A DNA stretch of 42,996 bases from Thauera sp. UBA6194 (GTDB taxonomy: Bacteria > Pseudomonadota > Gammaproteobacteria > Burkholderiales > Rhodocyclaceae), in contig DITC01000003.1 of the NCBI GenBank assembly GCA_002422685.1, positions 1-42,996 of the forward strand, in the 5' to 3' direction. Of this stretch, positions 8,334-16,107 are shown piece by piece. A model generated the notes under the pieces. That model had not been told where the DNA came from and searched no databases. It was given only the letters and a program-made list of their open reading frames with translations. Made by a program: the position numbers and the translations under genes. Every line of letters begins with the position of its first letter. Position 1 is the stretch's first letter.

Positions 8334-9995
8334 TCAGCGCTCGTGCGGGGTCTGGTGCTGGCGGTAGCGCGCGATCAGGCCGAGCGTGCTGCTGTCGTGT
8401 GCATCGTGCGCGAGCGCCGTGGCCGGATCGAGCTCGTCGAGCACGCGCGCTGCAAGCTGCTTGCCCAGTTCGACCCCCCACTGGTCGAAGCTGTTGATGC
8501 CCCAGATCACGCCTTGCACGAAGCAGCGGTGCTCGTAGGCGGCGAGCAGCGCGCCGAGCCCGAAGGCGTCGAGCCGATCGAGCAGCACGGTATTGCTCGG
8601 GCGGTTGCCGGGGAAGGTCCGGTGCGGGAGCAGGGCGTCCACGCGCTCCGCTGCGAGCCCGGCCGCGCGCATCTCGGCCGCGGCTTCGGCAGCGGTGCGT
8701 CCGCGCATCAGGGCCTCGGCCTGCGCGACCATGTTGGCAAAGGCGATGCGATGCAGCGATGCATCCTCCGCGCCTGGTGCCAGCACGCCGATGAAGTCCA
8801 CCGCCACCGGCTGCGTGCCCTGGTGCAGCAGCTGGAAGTAGGCGTGCTGGCCGTTGATGCCTTGCTCGCCCCACAGCACCGGGCTGGTGCGGTAGTCCAC
8901 CGCCGTGCCGTCAGCACGCACCGACTTGCCGTTCGACTCCATCTCGAGCTGCTGCAGCCAGGCGGGAAGCCGATGCAGACGCTGGTGATAGGGGGCGATG
9001 AGCTGCGTGGGGATGTCGAGGAAGTTGACGTTCCATATCCCGATCAGGGCCATCAGCACCGGCAGGTTGTGCGCGAACGGGGTGCTACGAAAGTGCGCAT
9101 CCATCGCCCGTGCGCCGGCGAGCAGGGCGTCGAAGCGCTCGGCGCCGAGGGCGAGCAGGATGGACAGCCCAACCGCACTCCAGAGCGAAAAACGCCCGCC
9201 CACCCAATCCCAGAAGGCGAACATGTTCGCCGGGTCGATACCGAAGGCCTGCACCGGCTCGGCCCGGGTCGACACGGCGACGAAGTGGCGGGCCACGGCG
9301 GCCGCGTCCGGCGCGTGCGCGAGCAGCCAGGCACGTGCTGCGCGTGCGTTGGCGAGCGTCTCCTGCGTGGTGAAGGTCTTGGAGACCACGACAAACAGGG
9401 TGCGCGCCGGGTCGCAGCACGCGAGCACATCCGCGAGCTGTACGCCGTCGACGTTGGAGACGAAGTGCACGCGCAAGCCGCTGTCGCTGCGCTCCCGGAG
9501 GGCCTCGCACACCATCGCCGGACCGAGGTCCGAGCCGCCGATGCCGATGTTCACCACATCGGTGATCGTGCGCCCGTCGTATCCGTGCCAGTCGCCGCTG
9601 CGGACGCGCTCCGCGAACGCCTGCATGTGGGCGCGCACGCGCGCGACCTCGGCGGCGACATCGACCCCATCCACGACCCAGGGCGTGCCCGGCGCGCTGC
9701 GCAGCGCCACGTGCAGCACCGCGCGGTCCTCGGTGCTGTTGATGTGCGCGCCGGAGAACATGGCTTCGATGTGTCGCGCCAGCTCGGCACGCTCGGCCAG
9801 TCGCAACAGCAGCGCGAGCTCATTTTCCTGCAGCAGGTTCTTGGCGTAGTCGAACGTGAGGCCGCAGGCCGACACGCTCATGCGCTGCCCGCGCTCGGGC
9901 GCCTCGGCGAATAGCGTGCGCAGGGATCGGGTGGCGAGTTCGTCGCGGCTGGCGCGCAGGGCCTGCCAGGCGTCGGTGTGCTGCAAGGCGTTCAT
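8334..9995 (-). CDS. pgi: Glucose-6-phosphate isomerase
   Basis: Interconverts glucose-6-phosphate and fructose-6-phosphate in the cytoplasm. With the ATG at 9995 it is 553 residues, close to E. coli Pgi (549). Signatures are DVVNIGIGGSDLGPAM, FVVVSKTFTTQET, QLEMESNGKSV (region of the catalytic glutamate), GEQGINGQHAYFQLLHQGT and the C-terminal GVELGKQLA with the active-site lysine. The frame stays open to an ATG at 10067, which would add 24 unconserved residues (MPFPLIPHSS...); neither start has a strong Shine-Dalgarno. It is divergent from pgsA. Confidence 0.96.
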   Translation of the reverse strand: MNALQHTDAWQALRASRDELATRSLRTLFAEAPERGQRMSVSACGLTFDYAKNLLQENELALLLRLAERAELARHIEAMFSGAHINSTEDRAVLHVALRSAPGTPWVVDGVDVAAEVARVRAHMQAFAERVRSGDWHGYDGRTITDVVNIGIGGSDLGPAMVCEALRERSDSGLRVHFVSNVDGVQLADVLACCDPARTLFVVVSKTFTTQETLANARAARAWLLAHAPDAAAVARHFVAVSTRAEPVQAFGIDPANMFAFWDWVGGRFSLWSAVGLSILLALGAERFDALLAGARAMDAHFRSTPFAHNLPVLMALIGIWNVNFLDIPTQLIAPYHQRLHRLPAWLQQLEMESNGKSVRADGTAVDYRTSPVLWGEQGINGQHAYFQLLHQGTQPVAVDFIGVLAPGAEDASLHRIAFANMVAQAEALMRGRTAAEAAAEMRAAGLAAERVDALLPHRTFPGNRPSNTVLLDRLDAFGLGALLAAYEHRCFVQGVIWGINSFDQWGVELGKQLAARVLDELDPATALAHDAHDSSTLGLIARYRQHQTPHER

Positions 9996-10166
9996 GAGCT
10001 GATCGTGAAGCGAAGTGGCGCGGGGGTGGGTGGGGTTGGATGAGTGTGGGATGAGTGGGAAGGGCATGCCGACCGGGCGAAGCCGCCGATGTTAACCGCG
10101 CGCGCGTAGGCTGTGACGGCTGAGCTATACTCGCGCCTTCATTTTACATGCGAGATGCACGCCAGC

Positions 10167-10736
10167 ATGCCGCAAAACATTCCCAACGCGCTGACCTGGG
10201 CGCGCATCGTGCTGATTCCGGTTTTCGTCGGGCTGTTCTACCTGCCCGAGGCGATCATGCCCAGCGCGATGCAGAACCTGGTCGCGACCATCATCTTCAT
10301 CGTCGCGGCGGTGACCGACTGGTTCGACGGCTACCTTGCGCGCGCGCTGGGGCAGACCTCGGCCTTCGGCGCGTTCCTGGATCCAGTGGCCGACAAGCTC
10401 ATGGTGGCGGCGGCGCTGATCCTGCTCGTGCAGCTCGGGCGCGTCGACGCGATCATCGCCGTGGTCATCATCGGGCGCGAGATCACCATCTCTGCGCTGC
10501 GCGAATGGATGGCGAGAGTGGGCAAGGCCGCCAGCGTGGCGGTGGCCTTCGTCGGCAAGCTCAAGACCGCGGCGCAGATGGTCGCCATTCCGATGCTGCT
10601 GTTCAATGCACCGCTGCTCGGGCTCGACATGAGGGCCTTCGGCAATGTGCTGATCTATGTGGCGGCGGCGCTCACGCTGTGGTCCATGGGCTATTATCTG
10701 CACCGCGCGCTGCCGCAGCTGCTGGCGCACAAGTGA
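10167..10736 (+). CDS. pgsA: CDP-diacylglycerol-glycerol-3-phosphate 3-phosphatidyltransferase
   Basis: Makes phosphatidylglycerophosphate, the committed step to phosphatidylglycerol and cardiolipin, at the inner membrane. From MPQNIPNALTWARI it is 189 residues with several membrane helices. The CDP-alcohol phosphotransferase motif D-x2-DG-x2-AR-x8-G-x3-D-x3-D is complete (D51, D54, G55, A58, R59, G68, D72, D76). ATGs at 10155 and further upstream are in frame, but this start fits the family. A TATACT at 10126-10131 could be its -10 box, with no good -35. It sits just upstream of tRNA-Gly and tRNA-Cys, as pgsA does in E. coli. Confidence 0.95.
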   Translation: MPQNIPNALTWARIVLIPVFVGLFYLPEAIMPSAMQNLVATIIFIVAAVTDWFDGYLARALGQTSAFGAFLDPVADKLMVAAALILLVQLGRVDAIIAVVIIGREITISALREWMARVGKAASVAVAFVGKLKTAAQMVAIPMLLFNAPLLGLDMRAFGNVLIYVAAALTLWSMGYYLHRALPQLLAHK

Positions 10737-10793
10737 GCGGGATGTAACGAGGCCGCTCGTGGTTGCCGCGGACGAAGAAGTTGAACTAAAAAG

Positions 10794-10821
10794 TTGACGT
10801 GCTGAAAAAAATGCCTATAAT
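10794..10821 (+). promoter_or_regulatory. Sigma-70 promoter of the tRNA-Gly/tRNA-Cys unit
   Basis: TTGACG at 10794-10799, a 16-base spacer, and a perfect TATAAT at 10816-10821. The mature tRNA-Gly begins 15 bases further on, so transcription would start just ahead of the tRNA. This is the best promoter match in the window, as expected for a stable-RNA gene. Confidence 0.85.
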
Positions 10822-10836
10822 GGCGGTCTTTCCCGA

Positions 10837-10912
10837 GCGGGAATAGCTCAGTTGGTAGAGCGCAACCTTGCCAAGGTTGAGGTCGCGAGTTCGAGACTCG
10901 TTTCCCGCTCCA
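10837..10912 (+). tRNA. tRNA-Gly (GCC), copy 1
   Basis: A 76-base cloverleaf with acceptor GCGGGAA/TTCCCGC, anticodon stem CAACC/GGTTG, loop TTGCCAA with GCC at 10870-10872, T-loop GTTCGAGAC, and an encoded CCA end. Its sequence is close to E. coli tRNA-Gly(GCC) and identical to the copy at 11127. Confidence 0.98.
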
Positions 10913-10992
10913 AGAATTCGCAAGATCAGGCAGTGCCTGATCCGGAGGCCCCAACGCCCCTGGGCATCGGGGTAACCGGCCGAAACGGTCGT

Positions 10993-11066
10993 GGCGCGAT
11001 GGCAGAGTGGTTATGCAGCGGCCTGCAAAGCCGTGTACCCCGGTTCGATTCCGAGTCGCGCCTCCA
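10993..11066 (+). tRNA. tRNA-Cys (GCA)
   Basis: A 74-base cloverleaf with acceptor GGCGCGA/TCGCGCC, anticodon loop CTGCAAA (GCA), T-loop GTTCGATTC and an encoded CCA. The 80-base spacer after tRNA-Gly contains a small perfect hairpin (GATCAGGC, loop AGT, GCCTGATC; 10924-10942), probably a processing structure. Confidence 0.97.
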
Positions 11067-11079
11067 GTTTCAAGCAGTA

Positions 11080-11108
11080 TTGCGGTAAGTGGCGACGGTG
11101 TTTATACT
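11080..11108 (+). promoter_or_regulatory. Probable promoter of the second tRNA-Gly
   Basis: TTGCGG at 11080-11085, a 17-base spacer, and TATACT at 11103-11108. It lies 18 bases before the mature tRNA-Gly, so the second copy may be transcribed alone as well as by read-through from upstream. Confidence 0.6.
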
Positions 11109-11126
11109 CCGCGTCCTGTCGCAAAA

Positions 11127-11202
11127 GCGGGAATAGCTCAGTTGGTAGAGCGCAACCTTGCCAAGGTTGAGGTCGCGAGTTCGAGACTCGTTTCCCGCTC
11201 CA
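11127..11202 (+). tRNA. tRNA-Gly (GCC), copy 2
   Basis: Identical over all 76 bases to the copy at 10837-10912, including the encoded CCA. Flanks outside the mature tRNA differ, so the duplicated unit is just the tRNA. It is followed within eight bases by a strong intrinsic terminator. Confidence 0.98.
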
Positions 11203-11209
11203 GAACATG

Positions 11210-11244
11210 AACCGGATGAGTACACTGTACTCATCCGGTTTTTT
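11210..11244 (+). terminator. Rho-independent terminator of the tRNA cluster
   Basis: A perfect 14-base-pair stem (AACCGGATGAGTAC at 11210-11223 and its complement at 11227-11240) with a three-base loop, running straight into TTTTTT (11239-11244). It closes the tRNA transcript and sits 20 bases before the next gene. Confidence 0.92.
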
Positions 11245-11263
11245 GTTTTCAGCGCCTCCATCG

Positions 11264-12442
11264 ATGCCCGATTCCAAGCTGCCTCTGCCCGTGGGAGCCG
11301 TCCTGCCCGATTACGGCGCTGGCGGCCTTTACAGCCTCGCCAGCACTCTGCGCGCCTGGCTGCACGACCGTCACGCCGGCTGGTCGGCAGCGGCGATCGA
11401 GCCCGGCAAGCAGGCGCTGGTGGTGCTGATCGTCATCGACGGCCTCGGCGATCGCTTTCTGTCCAGCGTCGGGGCGGGCTCCGCGCTGCATGCGGCGCGT
11501 CGGCGCAGCCTGAGCTCGGTGTGCCCGAGCACGACGGCGAGCGCCATCACCACGCTGGCCACGGGCGTCGCACCCGCCGAGCATGGACTCAACGGCTGGT
11601 TCATCCACGACCGCCGCTTCGGCGGCGTGATTGCCCCCTTGCCGCTGATCCGGCGCAGCGGCGAAGTGCTCGAGGCGTTCCGCCTCATGCCACGGCTGTT
11701 CCCGGTGCCGCCGATGTACCACCACGCCTGCCGGCCCGTGACGCTGGTGTCCCCGGTGGAGATCGCGTTTTCGCGTTTTTCCATGCGCCACGCACGCGGA
11801 GCCCACGTCGAAGCCTACGACGACCTCGAGGACTTCGCCGCCGCCATCGTCGACATGGCCGACGCGCTGGCGCACAGCGGCGGCCTGATCCACGCCTATT
11901 ACCCGGTGTTCGACATGCTGAGCCACCAGCATGGCAGCCGCTCGCCCGAGGCGATCGACTGCTTCGCTCGCATCGACGACACCTTCGCGGGCTTGTGTCG
12001 CGCCCTCGCAGGGCGGGACATTCGGGTCGTGGTCACGGCCGACCATGGCTTCATCGATGCGCCGCCGGAGCGCCGCGTCGACATCCCGCCGGGGGGCGAG
12101 GTGGCCGCAATGCTTGCCGCGCCCCTGTTCGGCGAGCGGCGGCTGGCCTTCTGTCAGGTGCGCGAAGGCGCTCAGGCCGAGTTCGAGGCCTGGGCGGGGA
12201 CCGAGCTGCGCGGCAAGGCCGTGCTGGTGTCAGGGTCGGCGTGCCTGCGCGCGGGCCTGTTCGGCCCGGGTCAGCCGCATCCGCGCCTCGCCGAGCGCGT
12301 AGGCAGCCATGCGCTGCTGATGGAGTCCGGCTGGACCATCGTCGACCACGTCGAGGGCGAGCATGAGCACACGATGATCGGGGTGCATGGCGGGCTCAGC
12401 GCCGACGAAATGTACGTGCCGCTGATCCTCGCGCGTACTTGA
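11264..12442 (+). CDS. Alkaline phosphatase-superfamily (type I phosphodiesterase/nucleotide pyrophosphatase-like) protein
   Basis: A 392-residue protein with the metal-site pattern of the alkaline phosphatase superfamily. VVLIVIDGLGDRF gives the first metal aspartate. PSTTASAITTLATGVAPAEHGLNGW carries the nucleophile threonine/serine. HAYYPVFDMLSHQHG, VVTADHGFID and HEHTMIGVHGGLSADEMYVPL give the remaining Asp/His ligands. No signal peptide is evident, so it is probably cytoplasmic. The frame opens earlier inside the upstream terminator, but the ATG at 11264 follows that hairpin and is the sensible start. The substrate is unknown. It probably has its own promoter, because the tRNA terminator lies just upstream. 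Confidence 0.83.
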   Translation: MPDSKLPLPVGAVLPDYGAGGLYSLASTLRAWLHDRHAGWSAAAIEPGKQALVVLIVIDGLGDRFLSSVGAGSALHAARRRSLSSVCPSTTASAITTLATGVAPAEHGLNGWFIHDRRFGGVIAPLPLIRRSGEVLEAFRLMPRLFPVPPMYHHACRPVTLVSPVEIAFSRFSMRHARGAHVEAYDDLEDFAAAIVDMADALAHSGGLIHAYYPVFDMLSHQHGSRSPEAIDCFARIDDTFAGLCRALAGRDIRVVVTADHGFIDAPPERRVDIPPGGEVAAMLAAPLFGERRLAFCQVREGAQAEFEAWAGTELRGKAVLVSGSACLRAGLFGPGQPHPRLAERVGSHALLMESGWTIVDHVEGEHEHTMIGVHGGLSADEMYVPLILART

Positions 12443-12564
12443 GCCGGCTTGTCGAGTGAGAGTGGGCCGTGGAGGCCGCCCGTGCAGGTATGCATGGAAT
12501 CCGGGCGCCACACGCGGCGCCTGCGCCGTCCCCAGGAACGCCGCGCCGTACGTCTTTCCGCAGC

Positions 12565-13023
12565 TCAGTGCATGTCTTCTTCGGCCGGTGGTACCGGCAA
12601 GACCAGAATGCCTTCTTCGAGCAAAGCCTCGACGTCGTCACGCGAGGCGGAGCCGCGGATGTCGCGTGCTTCCGTCTCGCCGTAGTGAATCCGTCGCGCC
12701 TCTTCGGGCAGGCGCTCGCCGACATCTTCGGCGCCCCGCGCCAGGCTGCGCAGCTGGCTGAGCACGCGCGCGACCATCTCATGCGGCTGGACGGCGAGTG
12801 TGTTGCCGACCAGTGCGCCCACAGGCGTGGGCGCCGGCGGGGCGTCCGGCACACCGTGTCCGGTCTGCACGTAGGGGGCGCTGGGCAGGCGATGCACCTC
12901 GGTGGCGCCGCAAACCGGACAAGCTATCAGGCCGCGCTCGAGTTGGGTCTCGAAGGCGGCGGCGGACGCGAACCAGCCTTCAAACCGATGTGCGTTGGCG
13001 CAATGGAGATCGAAAACGATCAT
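12565..13023 (-). CDS. DUF1178-family protein
   Basis: A 152-residue protein beginning MIVFDLHCANAHRFEGWFAS, with CPVCG at residues 35-39. This is the zinc-ribbon-like N-terminus of the DUF1178 family; C8, C35 and C38 are candidate metal ligands. The rest is a helical segment with LPEEARRIHYGETEARDIRG, the other conserved block of the family. The function is not known. The ATG at 13023 was chosen because family members start with MIVFDL; the frame continues 13 codons upstream. It lies 75 bases downstream of tRNA-Leu on the same strand. Confidence 0.85.
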   Translation of the reverse strand: MIVFDLHCANAHRFEGWFASAAAFETQLERGLIACPVCGATEVHRLPSAPYVQTGHGVPDAPPAPTPVGALVGNTLAVQPHEMVARVLSQLRSLARGAEDVGERLPEEARRIHYGETEARDIRGSASRDDVEALLEEGILVLPVPPAEEDMH

Positions 13024-13098
13024 CGCGATGCGTGTCCGCTCGTATCGCAGGCCACGGCGCACCAGACGCTGAACGGTCGCGAAAAGGGCAGGCAGACC

Positions 13099-13183
13099 TG
13101 GTGCCCGGGACGGGACTCGAACCCGTACGGCTTGCGCCGGCGGATTTTAAGTCCGCTATGGCTACCAATTTCATCACCCGGGC
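13099..13183 (-). tRNA. tRNA-Leu (TAA)
   Basis: An 85-base class II tRNA on the minus strand with acceptor GCCCGGG/CCCGGGC, anticodon loop CTTAAAA (TAA), a long variable arm, T-loop GTTCGAGTC and an encoded CCA. It starts nine bases after the minE stop, so it is probably at least partly transcribed with minCDE and released by processing. Confidence 0.97.
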
Positions 13184-13192
13184 GCATGGAGG

Positions 13193-13453
13193 TCAGCGAT
13201 TCTGCTCCGGCAGAACGATGTTGACCTCGAGCACGTCCATGTTGTCCTGCTTGTCGAGCTGGACCTTGATGTCGTCGGGGTTGACCGAGACGTACTTGGA
13301 GATGACCTCGATCAGCTCGCGCTGCAGTGCGGGCAGGAAGTCGGCGGTGGGGCTGCCGCCTGCGCGCTCGTGGGCAATCAGCAGCGACAGCCGGTTCTTG
13401 GCGATATCGGCGGTCTTCTTTTTTTCGCCGAACAGCTTGGACAGGAAGGACAT
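13193..13453 (-). CDS. minE: Cell division topological specificity factor MinE
   Basis: MinE stimulates the MinD ATPase and drives pole-to-pole oscillation. The 86 residues start MSFLSKLFGEKKKTADIAKNRLSLLIAHERAG. This contains the membrane-targeting N-terminus and the anti-MinCD segment, followed by the dimerisation domain (LQRELIEVISKYVSVNPDDIKVQLDKQDNMDVLEVNIVLP). Length and order are normal for betaproteobacteria. It begins one base after the minD stop. Confidence 0.98.
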   Translation of the reverse strand: MSFLSKLFGEKKKTADIAKNRLSLLIAHERAGGSPTADFLPALQRELIEVISKYVSVNPDDIKVQLDKQDNMDVLEVNIVLPEQNR

Positions 13454-13454
13454 C

Positions 13455-14267
13455 TCACTTTCCTCCGAACAGGCGCTTGATCAGGCCGGGCTTCTCGTAG
13501 TTGACGAAGCGCAGCGGCTTTTCTTCGCCTAGGAAGCGGCTGACGATGTCGGCATAGGCTTCGGCGACGTCGGTGCCCTTGAGGTGGATTGCGGGCGTGC
13601 CCTGGTTGGAGGCATGCAGCACGGATTCGGATTCGGGCACCACGCCGATCAAGGGCACGCGCAACAGCTCCTGCACGTCCTTGTAGGACAGCATCTCGCC
13701 GTCCTCGACCCGCTTGGGCGAGTAGCGCGTGATCAGCAGGTGTTCCTTGACCGGCTCGCCGCCGTCGCGGGCGCGCTTGGACTTGCTCTGCAGGATGCCG
13801 AGGATGCGGTCGGAGTCGCGCACCGAGGACACCTCGGGGTTGGTGGTGATGATGGCCTCGTCGGCGAAGGTCAGGGCCATCACCGCGCCACGCTCGATGC
13901 CGGCGGGGGAGTCGCACACCACGTAGTCGAAGGCCATGTGCTCGAGTTCGGTGAGCACCTGTTCGACGCCTTCTTCGGTGAGCGCATCCTTGTCGCGGGT
14001 TTGCGACGCAGGCAGGACGAAGAGGTTCTCGCAGTGCTTGTCCTTGATCAGCGCCTGGTTGAGGCGGGCTTCGCCGTTGACGACGTTGACGAGGTCGTAC
14101 ACCACGCGGCGCTCGCAGCCCATGATCAGGTCGAGGTTGCGCAGGCCGACGTCGAAGTCGATGACCGCGGTCTTGTAGCCGCGCAGGGCGAGTCCGGAGG
14201 CGAAGGCCGCAGAGGTGGTGGTCTTGCCCACACCGCCCTTGCCGGATGTTACGACGATGACTTTCAC
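13455..14267 (-). CDS. minD: Septum site-determining ATPase MinD
   Basis: A membrane-associated ParA-like ATPase that recruits MinC and is cycled by MinE. The 270 residues carry the deviant Walker A GKGGVGKTT at 9-17, the switch region DFDVGLRNLDLIMG and the DSPAGIERGA block. The C-terminal amphipathic targeting helix is KPGLIKRLFGGK. It lies between minC (31-base gap) and minE (one-base gap), so the three are one operon. Confidence 0.99.
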   Translation of the reverse strand: MKVIVVTSGKGGVGKTTTSAAFASGLALRGYKTAVIDFDVGLRNLDLIMGCERRVVYDLVNVVNGEARLNQALIKDKHCENLFVLPASQTRDKDALTEEGVEQVLTELEHMAFDYVVCDSPAGIERGAVMALTFADEAIITTNPEVSSVRDSDRILGILQSKSKRARDGGEPVKEHLLITRYSPKRVEDGEMLSYKDVQELLRVPLIGVVPESESVLHASNQGTPAIHLKGTDVAEAYADIVSRFLGEEKPLRFVNYEKPGLIKRLFGGK

Positions 14268-14298
14268 GGTTTCCCCTTGTTGATGCTGGATCGCTGGC

Positions 14299-15087
14299 TC
14301 AGTCGAGCTTCAGCGCTTCGATATTGAGTGTGTGGTCGGCGGCGGAAAGCTGCACCTGGGTGGCCTTGCCGGCGAAGGATTCCGGAATGCCGCGCTCGAA
14401 GGTGCGATACACGCCGGCGATGGAGACCAGTTCGGGGCCGAAATTGCTGGCCAGGATGCGCGCCGAGTGGTCGCCCTGGGCGCCGGCGATGGCTCGGCCA
14501 CGCAGCGGGCCGTAGCAGTGGATGCTGCCGTCGGCGATGACCTCGGCCCCGGGGCTCACGCCTCCGAGCAGCACCAGGTCGGCGCCGCGCGCATAGACCT
14601 GCTGGCCCGAGCGTAGCGGCCGGTCGACGAACATGGTGGGGGCGCCCGGCTCGGCCGCGGGGCTGCTCGCCGGCTCGGGCGCGCGCACTTGGGCGGCGGG
14701 GGCGGGCGAGGCAGGGGGGGCGGTAGGCTTGGGGGCGGTCTGGGACGGTCGTTGTGCGGCGAGTTGCGCGGGGTCGATCAGCGCGAGCCCGGCACGACGT
14801 GCTGATTCGTGATGTGCGTCGGGCAGACGGACGATGCCGATCGGCTGCAGACGGTAGCGGCGCAGCAGCGACTGGAGGCCTGCCCAGTCGATGCGCTCGG
14901 GCAGGCTCGGGACCGCGCCGAAATCCAGGATGACCGCTTCGCCGTTGAAGAAGTCGGGCATGCCACCGAGCATCTTGTGGAGCGCGTCCGCCAGCGTGGT
15001 CGGCTCGGCGGCCTGAAGCAGGGCCACGGTGGCGCCCAGCGTCGTGTTGCGGAACTCGATCGGGCGTGCGGACGCGTTGGCGGACAT
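14299..15087 (-). CDS. minC: Septum site-determining protein MinC
   Basis: Inhibitor of FtsZ ring assembly. The 262 residues begin MSANASARPIEFRNTTLGATVALLQ. The N-terminal FtsZ-inhibiting domain (about 1-110) is followed by a long alanine/proline-rich linker (about 130-165). The C-terminal beta-helix dimer domain then contains RSGQQVYARGADLVLLGGVSPGAEVIADGSIHCYGPLRGRA, the MinD-binding region. An upstream in-frame ATG at 15192 would overlap hslO and add 35 unconserved residues. A good promoter lies just upstream of 15087. Confidence 0.97.
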   Translation of the reverse strand: MSANASARPIEFRNTTLGATVALLQAAEPTTLADALHKMLGGMPDFFNGEAVILDFGAVPSLPERIDWAGLQSLLRRYRLQPIGIVRLPDAHHESARRAGLALIDPAQLAAQRPSQTAPKPTAPPASPAPAAQVRAPEPASSPAAEPGAPTMFVDRPLRSGQQVYARGADLVLLGGVSPGAEVIADGSIHCYGPLRGRAIAGAQGDHSARILASNFGPELVSIAGVYRTFERGIPESFAGKATQVQLSAADHTLNIEALKLD

Positions 15088-15114
15088 GGGCTGAAGGGTC
15101 TTCAAAATCAAGCG

Positions 15115-15143
15115 AGTGTACTGATCACCATGCAATCGGGCAA
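15115..15143 (-). promoter_or_regulatory. Probable sigma-70 promoter of minCDE
   Basis: On the minus strand TTGCCC (15143-15138), a 17-base spacer, and TACACT (15120-15115), 28 bases upstream of the minC ATG and just after the hslO stop. It supports minCDE being transcribed separately from hslO. Confidence 0.65.
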
Positions 15144-15188
15144 GCATGCGCGGGCCGCTCGCCGCGTACCCCTGTCCCGGGTTCGCGC

Positions 15189-16052
15189 TCAATGCAGCGT
15201 GGGTGGGCGGAACAGCGTGTCCACGTCGGCGGCGTCGAAGCGGTAGGTGTGATTCGAGAGGTCGTCATGCACCACGATCTCGCCATGCTCGGCCAGGATG
15301 GTGCGCACCTCGTCCTCGCCGAGCGCACGCAGCATGTCGGCGACCTTTTCCGGATCGGCCGGCCAGTCGTGCGTGACCGGGCGGGCGTCGAACAGGCGCA
15401 CGTTCTCTTCCGCGAACAGGCGGCGCAGGATCTCGGCCGCGTCGAGACCGAGCAGCTCGTCCTCGCGCACGGTGTGGGCGAGCTGCTGCACGCGCGACCA
15501 GCCGTCGAGGTCCTTGAGGTCGGCGCCCGGCAGCTTCTGCACGAAGAGGGCCACCGCCGCGGCCGGGGTGCAGGCCAGCCAGAGGCCGGCGGGCTGTTGT
15601 TCGGACTGCGCGAGGTAGTGCTCGAAGACTTCGCCGATGCTGTCGCCTTCGAGCGGCACCAGACTCTGGTAGGGCTGGTCGAGCCCCTCGATGTCGAGCG
15701 AGAGCTGCAGACGGCCGTCGCCGACGAGCTCGGTCAGGGTGCCGCTGGCCGGCGCCGAGTCGGACTTGGCGTAGCCGCGCAGGTTGAGCGTTTCGGCGCA
15801 GTCGATCACCAGCAGGCTGACCGGGCCATGGCCGCTGATCTGGAAGGTGAGCCGGCCAGGCTGCTTGAGGTTGCCGGCGATCACCGCCGACACCGCGCTC
15901 ATCTCGCCGAGCAGGTGGGCCACCGCGGGCGGGTAGTCGCGGCCGGCCTGCATGGCTTGCCAGACGTCGGTCAGGCGCACCACGGCGCCGCGGATGTCGA
16001 GGTCTTCCAGCAAAAAGCGCTGGACGTAGCTGGTGGGGAGGGTATCGCTCAT
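15189..16052 (-). CDS. hslO: Hsp33-family chaperone lacking the redox-switch cysteines
   Basis: Over its 287 residues the core matches Hsp33: FLLEDLDIRGAVVRL, GRLTFQISGHGPVSLLVIDCAE, LDQPYQSLVPLEG and the C-terminal LGEDEVRTILAEHGEIVVHDD...YRFDAADVDTLF. Canonical Hsp33 is an oxidation-activated holdase with a zinc site CxC...CxxC. Here the CxC position reads HDWP (228-231) and the CxxC position reads HDDLS (262-266). The only cysteines are C85 and C161, in the core. The fold is full length, so this is substitution and not truncation. Activity would have to be redox-independent or switched some other way. It lies between an arsC-like gene and minC on the same strand. Confidence 0.92.
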   Translation of the reverse strand: MSDTLPTSYVQRFLLEDLDIRGAVVRLTDVWQAMQAGRDYPPAVAHLLGEMSAVSAVIAGNLKQPGRLTFQISGHGPVSLLVIDCAETLNLRGYAKSDSAPASGTLTELVGDGRLQLSLDIEGLDQPYQSLVPLEGDSIGEVFEHYLAQSEQQPAGLWLACTPAAAVALFVQKLPGADLKDLDGWSRVQQLAHTVREDELLGLDAAEILRRLFAEENVRLFDARPVTHDWPADPEKVADMLRALGEDEVRTILAEHGEIVVHDDLSNHTYRFDAADVDTLFRPPTLH

Positions 16053-16107
16053 GGGTGTGATTCCGGAAAAGGGGCGCGTGCGGGGCTGGCGCGGGATGGG
16101 CCGCAGT

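Noticed and set aside
10837..11202. Identical tRNA-Gly copies as att sites of an integrated element
   Set aside because: Only tRNA-Cys lies between them, with no integrase or foreign cargo; a simple tRNA duplication is enough.
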